From CAZYQW01 sp964649825 (GTDB taxonomy: Bacteria; Planctomycetota; B15-G4; JADJEK01), in assembly GCA_964649825.1 (NCBI GenBank), contig CAZYQW010000078.1:1-26850 (forward strand): DNA of 26,850 bases, written 5' to 3'. Shown in pieces: positions 16,005 through 23,001 of the stretch. Each line of letters opens with the position of its first letter. The first letter of the stretch is position 1. Below the pieces are notes generated by a model, which worked only from the letters and a program-made list of their open reading frames with translations, was not told the DNA's origin and made no database searches. The position numbers and the translations under genes were made by a program.

Positions 16005-17362
16005 GCGATCCTCGTTCGAGCGAGCTGGGGCGGCGCGAGTTCCTGACGCGCGTCGCGCTCGGCGCCGCGTCGACCGCGGTGGCGTCGTGTGCCGACCCTC
16101 GCGCCCGGCGTCCGGCCGGCGCACCTCCGAACGTCCTCCTCATCGTCGCCGACGACCTCGGTATCGACGTCCTGGGGCGCTACGGCGGCGTCGGCTACGA
16201 CACGCCCCACATCGACCGCCTCGCCGACGAGGGAACGCGGTTCGAGAACGTGTACTCGACGCCGCTCTGCACGCCGTCGCGCGTGCAGCTCCTGACGGGC
16301 CGCTACCCGTTCCGAACGGGGTGGATCGACAACATCCAATCGCGCTTCGAGCCGGACTCCACCGGGCCGCGGTTCCTCGATCCACGCGAGCCGACGTTCG
16401 CGCGGCTCCTGAAGCAGGCCGGCTACCGGACCGCGGTCGCCGGAAAGTGGCAGCTCTGCCGCTTCGACGAGCGGCCGGATCACGTGCTCGAGTGCGGCTT
16501 CGACGAGTACTGCTGCTGGCTCTGGATGGAGGCGTCGGAGGACGGCGCGGAGCTCGTGCAGACGTCGCGTTACTGGCGACCGAGCATCGTCGAGAACGGC
16601 GCGATCGAGCGCGAGATCCCGCACGCGTACGGGCCGGACCTCTACACGGAGTACTTGATCGAGTTCATGCGGAGGAATCGTGACCGTCCGTTCCTCGCGT
16701 TCTACCCGATGGCGTTGCCGCACCCGCCGTTCCAGCCGACGCCGCGGCAGCTCGACGCGAGGGCCGTCGTGAAGGACCCGCCGTCGGGCCCCGAGTACTT
16801 CCGTGCGATGGTGGAGTACCTCGACTGCCTGGTCGGTCGGCTCGTGACGAGCGTCGAAGAGCTTGGTCTCGCGGGCGACACGCTCGTCGTGTTCACCGCC
16901 GACAACGGCACGCCGCCCGACATCCACGTCCGGTTCCGCGGGCAGGCACGCTCCGGCGCGAAGGGGGTTCTCTCGGAGGCGGGCACTCGCGTGCCGCTCA
17001 TTGCGCGCTGGCCGGGCGTGGTGGCGCCGGGGCGGGTCGACGGCGCGCTGGTCGACCTGAGCGACTTCCTGCCGACGCTCGCGGAGCTCGCCGGCGTCGG
17101 GCTGCCGAGCGACGTTCCGATCGATGGCCGGAGCTTCCTTTCCGTCCTCCAGGGGAACGCGGCCGGCGCCCGCGAATGGGCCGCGTCCGAGCTGCGGGAA
17201 TCGGCGTGCGTCCGCGGCAAGCGCTGGAAGCTGTACGACGACGGCCGGCTCTTCGACGTCGTGGACGACCCTTTCGAGGCGCGGGATCGCGGCGGCGACC
17301 CGGAGACGCGCGCGATCCAGGAGGCGCTCACGCGTGTGCTGGCCGATCTGCGCCGTTCGTGA
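16001..17362 (+). CDS. Tat-exported, lipid-anchored sulfatase
   Basis: A 453-residue sulfatase of the alkaline-phosphatase superfamily. The N-terminus has a twin-arginine motif (GRREFLTRVALG, Arg11-Arg12) and a lipobox ending at Cys30 (STAVASC), so it is probably exported folded by Tat and lipidated. VADDLG (Asp51, Asp52) binds calcium; CTPSRVQLLTGR carries Cys90, the residue matured to formylglycine by FGE; later come Lys149, His241 (LPHPPF), Asp301-Asn302 (FTADNG) and Lys321. One oddity: the usual GKWHLG reads GKWQLC, replacing an active-site His by Gln. It hydrolyses sulfate esters, probably on polysaccharides outside the cytosol; the substrate is not predictable. No FGE gene is in the window. 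It starts inside the glycosyltransferase stop and ends 48 nt from the convergent FG-GAP gene. Confidence 0.92.
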   Translation: MSDPRSSELGRREFLTRVALGAASTAVASCADPRARRPAGAPPNVLLIVADDLGIDVLGRYGGVGYDTPHIDRLADEGTRFENVYSTPLCTPSRVQLLTGRYPFRTGWIDNIQSRFEPDSTGPRFLDPREPTFARLLKQAGYRTAVAGKWQLCRFDERPDHVLECGFDEYCCWLWMEASEDGAELVQTSRYWRPSIVENGAIEREIPHAYGPDLYTEYLIEFMRRNRDRPFLAFYPMALPHPPFQPTPRQLDARAVVKDPPSGPEYFRAMVEYLDCLVGRLVTSVEELGLAGDTLVVFTADNGTPPDIHVRFRGQARSGAKGVLSEAGTRVPLIARWPGVVAPGRVDGALVDLSDFLPTLAELAGVGLPSDVPIDGRSFLSVLQGNAAGAREWAASELRESACVRGKRWKLYDDGRLFDVVDDPFEARDRGGDPETRAIQEALTRVLADLRRS

Positions 17363-17372
17363 TCGCGTACCG

Positions 17373-17395
17373 CGCGGGGTCGAGCGGCCCCCGCG
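17373..17395. terminator. possible bidirectional terminator hairpin
   Basis: CGCGGGG and CCCCGCG form a perfect 7 bp stem around a 9 nt loop in the 48 nt gap between the convergent sulfatase and FG-GAP genes. There is no T-tract on either side, so this would be a non-classical terminator, or chance. Confidence 0.4.
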
Positions 17396-17410
17396 AGTCG
17401 ACGCGGAGCG

Positions 17411-18778
17411 TCAATTCCTCACGAACGTGAACGTCCCGAAGGCGACCGGCTCGTTCGGGCCGATCGGCGGGTCCTTGGTGCCCACGTAGGTTCCCGAAAT
17501 GGTCAACGTGCCCTCGTTGACGGTCACCGACCCGGCGCTGAAGTCGAGCCAGTACTTGTTCCCCGTCGCCAGGTCATCGAGCTTGAACACGGTGCCGAAG
17601 GCGTCGAAGTCGATCGTCGCATCCGCTTGCGAATACGTGCCGTTCAACACGTTGAACGTCGGCAGCATGATCGAGAACGTGTTCGTGCCGGACATGATCG
17701 CGGTGAGAGTGCCGGAGGGATGAACCTGCTCGGGCGTTCCCAGGACCTCGTGCATGAACGTCGCGACGTACTGTCCCGAGAGGTCGGCAGGAGGCTTCGG
17801 CGGCACCGCAGTGTAGCCGCGCAGCCCGAACACGGCGCGGACGTCATGCGGGTCGCCGCTCACCACGAGGTTCGGCTCGAGAAACTCGATCGCGCCGAGC
17901 TCGGTGGCGACGCCCGGCGGCGGGCCGACCACCTCGAGTCGCTTCGGTCCGAGAGTCGCCTGGCGGATGAGCGCGAGCTCGTCCTTGCCGTCGCCGTCAC
18001 GGTCCATGCGCGCCAGGTGCACGTTCGTCCCGCCGTCGCTCGGCGTGATGTCCTCGTCGGACCGGATCGGGTCGCCCGTCTCGCCGTCCACGGTGGTGGG
18101 CGGCGTGAAGACGAGGAGTCGGTCGGGTCCGGTGAGGCCGCGGCGGATGACCACGAGCTCGTGCTTCCCATCGCCGTCGACGTCGGCGCCGCACGCCGCC
18201 CGGTTGCCGTCCACGTTCGCCTCGCCGAACGTCGGGTCGGACGCGATCGGCTTCTTCACCTTCTTGTTCTTCCCGCTCGGGAACCGGCGGATCTCGAGGC
18301 TCTGGCTTCCGTCGCTCCACTGGCGGATCACGAACGCCTCATCCTTGCCGTCACCGTCGAGGTCGAGCGCGCCGACCTGGAGGATCGCCCCGTCGCCGTC
18401 GTCCGTGCCCAGCGTCGCCTTCGTGCTGCTGGCCGACAGCTTGGCGTTCGCGTCGATCGTGACGGGCGGCTCGTAGATCCGCACGCGGAGGTCGGGTCCG
18501 AGCTTCTTCGACGTCTCGCGACGCACCGTGACGATCTCGTCGCTGCCGTCGCCGTCCCAATCCGCGGGGAAGACGAAGCGGGTCGGCTTGTTGCCGGCGG
18601 CCTTCTCGAACTTCAGGTCGGTCGCGACGGGAACGCCGAGCGCGTCCTCGAACGTCCCGGCCGGCTGGTACGCGACGACGGCCTGCTTCCCGTCCGACGT
18701 CTGCAGGTCGACGCGGAGCTCGACGACCGGGTCGCCGGCGCCGACGAGAAGAAACGGTGCGAGCGCGAGGTGGATCAT
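17411..18778 (-). CDS. secreted protein with four FG-GAP/VCBS-like calcium-binding repeats
   Basis: A 455-residue protein with a short hydrophobic N-terminus (MIHLALAPFLLVGAG) that may be a signal peptide, though it lacks Lys or Arg. Four acidic loops, DWDGDGSDE (73), DLDGDGKDE (139), DVDGDGKHE (199) and DRDGDGKDE (259), lie 60-66 residues apart. Each is followed by a V/L-I-R strand and a segment ending near Pro-Pro (for example LTGPDRLLVFTPP), so the protein has four propeller-type blades with calcium loops. From about 330 there is a different beta-rich domain (SGQYVATFMHEVLG, GTLTAIMSGTNTFSIML, GTLTISGTYVGTKDP) that I do not recognise. Function unknown; such repeats are usual in extracellular adhesion or binding proteins. 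An in-frame TGA five codons upstream forces this ATG, and an extended -10 element sits 6 nt before it. Confidence 0.8.
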   Translation of the reverse strand: MIHLALAPFLLVGAGDPVVELRVDLQTSDGKQAVVAYQPAGTFEDALGVPVATDLKFEKAAGNKPTRFVFPADWDGDGSDEIVTVRRETSKKLGPDLRVRIYEPPVTIDANAKLSASSTKATLGTDDGDGAILQVGALDLDGDGKDEAFVIRQWSDGSQSLEIRRFPSGKNKKVKKPIASDPTFGEANVDGNRAACGADVDGDGKHELVVIRRGLTGPDRLLVFTPPTTVDGETGDPIRSDEDITPSDGGTNVHLARMDRDGDGKDELALIRQATLGPKRLEVVGPPPGVATELGAIEFLEPNLVVSGDPHDVRAVFGLRGYTAVPPKPPADLSGQYVATFMHEVLGTPEQVHPSGTLTAIMSGTNTFSIMLPTFNVLNGTYSQADATIDFDAFGTVFKLDDLATGNKYWLDFSAGSVTVNEGTLTISGTYVGTKDPPIGPNEPVAFGTFTFVRN

Positions 18779-18784
18779 CGCCGC

Positions 18785-18793
18785 AGCATATCA
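18785..18793 (-). promoter_or_regulatory. predicted extended -10 promoter giving a leaderless FG-GAP transcript
   Basis: Read on the minus strand, TGATATGCT is an extended -10 (TGn plus TATGCT) whose last base is 6 nt before the ATG at 18778. Transcription would therefore begin at about the A of the start codon. There is no Shine-Dalgarno sequence and no clear -35, which an extended -10 can do without. Confidence 0.5.
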
Positions 18794-18910
18794 CGCGTGC
18801 GGTCGCGGCGGGCCGCCTCCGACCCTCCGATGACTGCCCGCGATGGCGATCGGGTTCGTGAGCGGCGCGGCTATCATGACGGGCTTCAGCGCTCACCCGG
18901 AGTCTTGGCA

Positions 18911-19717
18911 GTGTCACCGACCCGCGAGATCTACGAGGAGCTCGCACGCATCCAGCGAGAGGGCGGCGCGGCTGCGTTGGCCACCGTCATCGGCACGCTC
19001 GGATCGACGCCCGGCAAGTCCATGATGAAGATGCTCATCCGCCGGGACGGGCGGTTCTTCGGGTCGGTCGGCGGCGGCTGCGTCGAGGCCGAAGTGATCG
19101 AGCGAGGCCGCGACGTGATCGTGACCGAGCGCGCGCAGCGCTTCTCGGTCGACCTGAACGAGAACGAGAATCCCGAGACCGGACTGGTCTGCGGCGGTCG
19201 CATCGAGATCTTCATCGAGCCGGTGGTCATGCCGAACGTCTTCCTCTTCGGGGCGGGACACGTCGGGCGCGCCGTCTGCGCCCACGGCGTGCCGGTCGGG
19301 TTCCGGTTCATCGTGGTGGACGATCGCGACGGGTTCGCGTCCGAGGAGCGCTTCCCGGCCGCCGCCGAGCGGATCGCGCGCCCGTGGAGCGACGCCATCC
19401 GCCAGCTCGATCTGACCGAGGACGACATCGTCCTGGTGATGACGCGTGGCCACAAGGACGACCTCGTCGTGCTGCGCGAGCTGGCGACCCGGGCCGTGCA
19501 TCCCCGCTACCTTGGGCTCATCGGCTCGAAGTCGAAGCTGAAGACGCTCCGGCGGCACCTCTCCGCAGATGGGGTCGCAGCCACCTTCGTGGGTCGAATC
19601 GTCTGTCCGATCGGACTCCCGATCGGCGCCCAGAGCGCGGACGAGATCGCGATCTCGGTGCTCGCCGAGCTGATCCGGCTGCGCCGGGAGCCGGCGCCGC
19701 CGGCGGCGTCATCTTGA
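18911..19717 (+). CDS. XdhC/CoxI-family protein
   Basis: A 268-residue protein with both XdhC domains. The N-terminal CoxI part has LATVIGTLGSTPGKSMMKML and FFGSVGGGCVEAEVIERG, the signature glycine-rich motifs. The C-terminal Rossmann part begins NVFLFGAGHVGRAVCAHGVP and continues with IVVDDRDGFASEERFP, MTRGHKDDLVVLRELATR, LGLIGSKSKLKTLRRHL and a terminal GLPIGAQSADEIAISVLAEL. XdhC proteins bind molybdenum cofactor and help sulfurate and insert it into xanthine dehydrogenase-type enzymes. No such enzyme or cofactor gene is nearby. The start is GTG 18911, 9 nt after GGAG; TTG 18905 is a nearby alternative. A TATCAT (18872-18877) could be its -10. Its TGA stop lies inside the -35 box of the next gene. 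Confidence 0.92.
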   Translation: MSPTREIYEELARIQREGGAAALATVIGTLGSTPGKSMMKMLIRRDGRFFGSVGGGCVEAEVIERGRDVIVTERAQRFSVDLNENENPETGLVCGGRIEIFIEPVVMPNVFLFGAGHVGRAVCAHGVPVGFRFIVVDDRDGFASEERFPAAAERIARPWSDAIRQLDLTEDDIVLVMTRGHKDDLVVLRELATRAVHPRYLGLIGSKSKLKTLRRHLSADGVAATFVGRIVCPIGLPIGAQSADEIAISVLAELIRLRREPAPPAASS

Positions 19718-19742
19718 CCGCCTCGACGCCGAGGACTAGATT
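19714..19742 (+). promoter_or_regulatory. predicted sigma-70 promoter of the TPR gene
   Basis: TTGACC (19714-19719), a 17 nt spacer and TAGATT (19737-19742) match the consensus at 5/6 and 4/6 with ideal spacing. The -35 box contains the XdhC stop codon. The implied start near 19749 gives a leader of about 92 nt that includes the short inverted repeat CCCGG/CCGGG. Confidence 0.65.
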
Positions 19743-19840
19743 TCGAAACTTTCACCCGGCCCCCGAACCGGGCTGGCGAAACGCCGTTGTCTTCCCGGTG
19801 CACTCCCGCCGGCGTCTCCGACCCATGGACCTTTGATCCG

Positions 19841-20896
19841 ATGCGTAAACTCAGCGTTTCTACGACCTTGGCCGCGATCGTCGTGTTCGGGGGCTCCACT
19901 TGGGCGGACACCATCAAGTTCGCCGACGGCCGCAAGGAGCAGGACAACGTGACGGTGACCGACGAGACCCTCGAGAAGGTCGAGTATCGGCTCCCGTCGA
20001 TCCGCCAGCCCCAGTCGTACCCGGCGGACAAGGTGCTCGAAGTCGAGTATTCCGACACGTCGGACGAGTACCAGCTCGCGGTCGAGAACTACCAGGGCGG
20101 GTACTACGCGGACGCGGCCCCGCTCTTCCTGGCCGCGGCGGCCGATGCCCGAAAGAAGGAGGGGCTCAAGGCCCAATGCGTCTTCAAGGCGGGCGAGTCG
20201 TACCAGCGCGCGGGGAACTTCGCCGAGGCGGTCCGCACGTTCGATCAGCTCATGGCGGAGATGGCGCAGTCGCGCTACGTGCCGCACGCCCAGCTCGGCC
20301 GCGCGCTCTCCCTTCTGCGCGGGGGCGATGCCAATCGAGCGCGACAGGGCTTCCAGAAGTTGAAGAGCAGCGGGTATGGCGGCCGCTGGGAGAAGGAGGC
20401 CGACCTTCACCTGATGATCCTGGACGAAGGAAAGAACTCGTCGCAGGCTCTCGACGGCTACCAGCGCCTGATCACCGAGACCGAGAAGGACTATCCGATG
20501 GTCGCCAACCAGGCGAAGCTGAGGATCGGCCGGGTCTACATCGCGTCGAAGCAGTACGACAAGGCGAAGCAGTACTTCCAGACCATCCTCGACAACCGCG
20601 CTGGGTCGTCGCGCGAGGTGATCGCGGGCGCGTACAACGGCCTCGGTACGGCGATCCGGAACCAGGGCACGGTGTCGAAGGCCGACTGGAAGACCTCGCT
20701 GTTCGCCCACCTTCGCGTGCGGGTCTCCTACTCCGACGTCGACGCCGAGCAGGCGGAGGCGTTGTATGGCGCGGGGAAGGCGTTCCAGAACGTCGAAGGC
20801 GTCGAGGACGCGGCGCAACGCGCGCGACAGTTGCTCGGTAGCTGCATCAGCCTCTACCCGGACTCGGACTGGGCGGAGAAGGCCCGCGGAGGCTAG
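19841..20896 (+). CDS. exported tetratricopeptide-repeat protein
   Basis: A 351-residue protein with a clear signal peptide (MRKLSVSTTLAAIVVFGGSTWA, cleavage before DTIKF). Residues 23 to about 80 are a small beta domain (DTIKFADGRKEQDNVTVTDE, EKVEYRLPSIR, ADKVLEVEYS) seen in front of TPRs in some environmental bacteria. From about 82 TPR units follow: YQLAVENYQGGYYADAAPLF, CVFKAGESYQRAGNFAEAVR, HAQLGRALSLLRGGDANRAR, KLRIGRVYIASKQYDKAKQY and EALYGAGKAFQNVEGVEDAA. It probably serves as a periplasmic scaffold; partners are unknown. The frame opens 18 codons earlier, but ATG 19841 gives the proper signal peptide, so I use it. The gene has its own predicted promoter and is followed by a 101 nt gap before the acyltransferase. 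Confidence 0.88.
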   Translation: MRKLSVSTTLAAIVVFGGSTWADTIKFADGRKEQDNVTVTDETLEKVEYRLPSIRQPQSYPADKVLEVEYSDTSDEYQLAVENYQGGYYADAAPLFLAAAADARKKEGLKAQCVFKAGESYQRAGNFAEAVRTFDQLMAEMAQSRYVPHAQLGRALSLLRGGDANRARQGFQKLKSSGYGGRWEKEADLHLMILDEGKNSSQALDGYQRLITETEKDYPMVANQAKLRIGRVYIASKQYDKAKQYFQTILDNRAGSSREVIAGAYNGLGTAIRNQGTVSKADWKTSLFAHLRVRVSYSDVDAEQAEALYGAGKAFQNVEGVEDAAQRARQLLGSCISLYPDSDWAEKARGG

Positions 20897-20997
20897 CGTG
20901 GCGTTTCTGGAATCCGGGGCCGCGTCTGGGCCTGCGTGCCGCGCGAAAACTCGAACCCACTCCTGAACGGAGGAACGCCTCGCGCGGCGTCCATTCC

Positions 20998-21693
20998 ATG
21001 AGACCGGCGACGAGACCGGCCGCGGTGCGAACCTCCGCGGCCTTGGCACCGGCCGCGGGCGAGCGGTTCGGGGCCCTGAATCGCATCGGGTACGCGGTCC
21101 TTCGTGCAATAGCGCGAGCGACGGTTTTTCCTTATCTGCGTCTTCGGCGCGAGGGAGGCGAGCTTCCTCCTGGCCCGTGCATCATCGCCCCGAACCACGC
21201 CTCCTACCTCGATCCCCTCGTCGTGCAGGGGGCGATCTCGGAGCGGCGCATCGTCTTCTTGATGACGCGCACGTGGTACGACCGCCCGCTGCTCCGCCCA
21301 TTCTTCCGGTTCATGCGAGCGATTCCAGTCGATGGCGAGGCGCGCAATCGTGACGCGATGGAGCGCGCGGTGGCGGCGCTCGCGGCGGGGTACTCGATCG
21401 GCATCTTCCCCGAGGGCGCGGTGAGCGAGTCGGGCGAGCTTCGCGAGTTCCGACCGGGCCTGGCATCGATCGCGATGCGCGCCGGTGTGCCGATCGTTCC
21501 CGTCGCGGTCATGGGGACGCGCGCAGCGTTGCCGAAGGGAGCGCGTTTTCTGCGACCGCACGCCGTCACGGTGCGCGTCGGTGCAGCGATCCACGCCCCG
21601 AACGTGACGGAGGGGGAGGGGCGCCCGCGACGCCAGTTGAACGATGAGTTGATCAGGCGCGTCCGCGAGGCGGTCTCCGCGCTCCTTTCCTGA
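20998..21693 (+). CDS. PlsC-like lysophospholipid acyltransferase
   Basis: A 231-residue acyltransferase. IIAPNHASYLDPLV holds the NHx4D motif (His67, Asp72). Motif II lies near VFLMTRTWYDRPLLRPFFRF, then IPVDGEARNRDAMERA, FPEGAVSESGELREFRPG (FPEG 137-140) and AGVPIVPVAVMGTRAALPKG follow, the four blocks of the AGPAT/PlsC family in order. It transfers a fatty acyl group to a lysophospholipid or related acceptor, probably at the inner membrane; AIARATVFPYLRL may be a membrane-associated helix. No Shine-Dalgarno sequence stands at a proper distance from ATG 20998 (an AGGAGG-like stretch lies about 25 nt upstream), so the start could instead be GTG 21025. An inverted repeat, GCCGCGCG/CGCGCGGC, precedes the start. 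Confidence 0.9.
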   Translation: MRPATRPAAVRTSAALAPAAGERFGALNRIGYAVLRAIARATVFPYLRLRREGGELPPGPCIIAPNHASYLDPLVVQGAISERRIVFLMTRTWYDRPLLRPFFRFMRAIPVDGEARNRDAMERAVAALAAGYSIGIFPEGAVSESGELREFRPGLASIAMRAGVPIVPVAVMGTRAALPKGARFLRPHAVTVRVGAAIHAPNVTEGEGRPRRQLNDELIRRVREAVSALLS

Positions 21694-21806
21694 TCGCTAC
21701 TTTCCTGATCCCGGGGTGTGAGACTCCGCGACCCGCTGCGTTGATGGGGGCGGGCGCGTGCAGCGCGGCGTCGTCTCGACGCGATGAAGCAACCGGGGGT
21801 GCGGCG

Positions 21807-22355
21807 ATGAAGAGCGACGCGATTGGGCAATGGGTGATGGACGCGAAGGGAGGCGACGACGACGCGTTCGGACGTCTCGTCCAGACCTACTGGAGCCGCG
21901 TCGTGGTCGCGATCGAGTCGGTCGTCGGTGACTTCCACGCCGCGCAGGACGTCGCGCAGGAGGCGTTCATCCGCGCGCATCGAAGCCTCGGCCGGCTCGA
22001 CCAAGGCGAGCAGTTCTTGAAGTGGGTGCTTCGCATCGCGAAGAACGCCGCCCTCGATCGCGTGCGCGTCACGCGGTTCCGGGGCGAGGTCGAGCTCGAC
22101 GAGTCGAGGGACATCGCGGCCGCGATGGTTCGCGACGGCGGGGGCCGCCCGGACGAGAATCACATGTGGGCGGCGGTGGCGGACTTGCCCGAGCGCGAGC
22201 GCCGTCTCTTCATGCTCCGGTACGCGCGCGGGCTGACTCAGGAGGAGATCGCGGTCGAGTGCGGCATCAGCGTCGCCGGCGTGAAGGTCGGGCTTCACCG
22301 GGGGCGACGGCGAGTCGGCGAGATGCTGCGCCGGCTCGATCTGGAGGGCGAATAG
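21807..22355 (+). CDS. ECF-like RNA polymerase sigma factor
   Basis: A 182-residue sigma-70 family protein. Region 2 is GDDDAFGRLVQTYWSRVVVA, DFHAAQDVAQEAFIRAHRSL and FLKWVLRIAKNAALDRVRVT. Region 4 is LPERERRLFMLRYARGLTQE and EIAVECGISVAGVKVGLHRG. No transmembrane helix or anti-sigma domain is fused to it and no anti-sigma gene is adjacent, as also seen with the first sigma factor. The frame opens at 21741, but ATG 21807 is preferred because the sequence before it (MMGAGACSAASSRRDEATGG) does not look like protein and GGGGGT precedes this ATG. It converges on msrB with 39 nt between the stops; no terminator is evident there. Confidence 0.92.
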   Translation: MKSDAIGQWVMDAKGGDDDAFGRLVQTYWSRVVVAIESVVGDFHAAQDVAQEAFIRAHRSLGRLDQGEQFLKWVLRIAKNAALDRVRVTRFRGEVELDESRDIAAAMVRDGGGRPDENHMWAAVADLPERERRLFMLRYARGLTQEEIAVECGISVAGVKVGLHRGRRRVGEMLRRLDLEGE

Positions 22356-22394
22356 CGTGACGAGGAGCGCGGGAAGAGTTCGGCGCGATCTACG

Positions 22395-22910
22395 CTACGG
22401 GGTCTCTTTCTCGAAGTCGAGCGACGCCGAGTTGATGCAGTACCGCAGCCCGGTGGGATCGGGGCCATCCTCGAAGACGTGGCCGAGGTGGGCGCCGCAC
22501 TTTGCGCACGTGACCTCGGTGCGTCGCATTCCGTGCGAGACATCGGTCGTGGTCTTCACGTTCTCCGAATCGGCCGGCTTCCAGAAGCTCGGCCAGCCGG
22601 TCCCGGAATCGAACTTCGCGTCCGACTCGAAGAGAAGGGCGTCGCAGCAGATGCACCGGTACTCGCCCTTCTCGTGGTTGTCCCAGTAGGCGCCGGTGAA
22701 GGCCCGTTCGGTTCCCTTCTCACGCGTCACCTGGTACTGGAGCGGCGTCAGTTTCGCGCGCCATTCATCATCGCGGTCGGTCGAGGATTCGGTCATCGTG
22801 ACCTCCTTCGGTTTCGCGCCAGGTTCGTGGTGCCCCGGTTCGGACCCGCATCCGATCCAGGGGGCGAGGGCGGCGGCCGAGAGCAGGGCCGCCCAGGTGG
22901 TTCGTTTCAT
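22395..22910 (-). CDS. msrB: methionine-R-sulfoxide reductase MsrB, lipoprotein form
   Basis: A 171-residue protein. Residues 1-21 (MKRTTWAALLSAAALAPWIGC) are a lipoprotein signal ending at Cys21, followed by a linker to about residue 38. The MsrB domain runs from about 48: WRAKLTPLQYQVTREKGTER, zinc ligands Cys86 and Cys89 (YRCICC) and Cys135 and Cys138 (CAKC), FDSGTGWPSFWKP, and the catalytic Cys158 in RYCINSASL. It reduces methionine-R-sulfoxide in proteins using thioredoxin-type reductants, here probably at the envelope. ATG 22910 has GGAGG 7 nt upstream. A second consensus Shine-Dalgarno (AAGGAGG) precedes the internal Met39 at 22796, so a cytosolic form without the signal is plausible. 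It lies downstream of the exported TldE/TldD pair on the same strand, but its stop, not its start, faces the sigma gene. Confidence 0.95.
   Translation of the reverse strand: MKRTTWAALLSAAALAPWIGCGSEPGHHEPGAKPKEVTMTESSTDRDDEWRAKLTPLQYQVTREKGTERAFTGAYWDNHEKGEYRCICCDALLFESDAKFDSGTGWPSFWKPADSENVKTTTDVSHGMRRTEVTCAKCGAHLGHVFEDGPDPTGLRYCINSASLDFEKETP
22802..22808 (-). promoter_or_regulatory. internal Shine-Dalgarno sequence within msrB
   Basis: AAGGAGG lies 5 nt before an in-frame ATG (Met39, at 22796) in the part of msrB that codes for the lipoprotein linker. It matches the consensus better than the site before the first start. Translation from here would give an MsrB domain without the signal peptide. 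Confidence 0.6.
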
Positions 22911-23001
22911 CGTCCAACCTCCGCGAGACAGCGAGACATAGGATGCGAGCGCGGCCGCGGGGTTACGGGGATCCTCGGATTCGCGGTCCCGCGTTCTCGA
23001 A

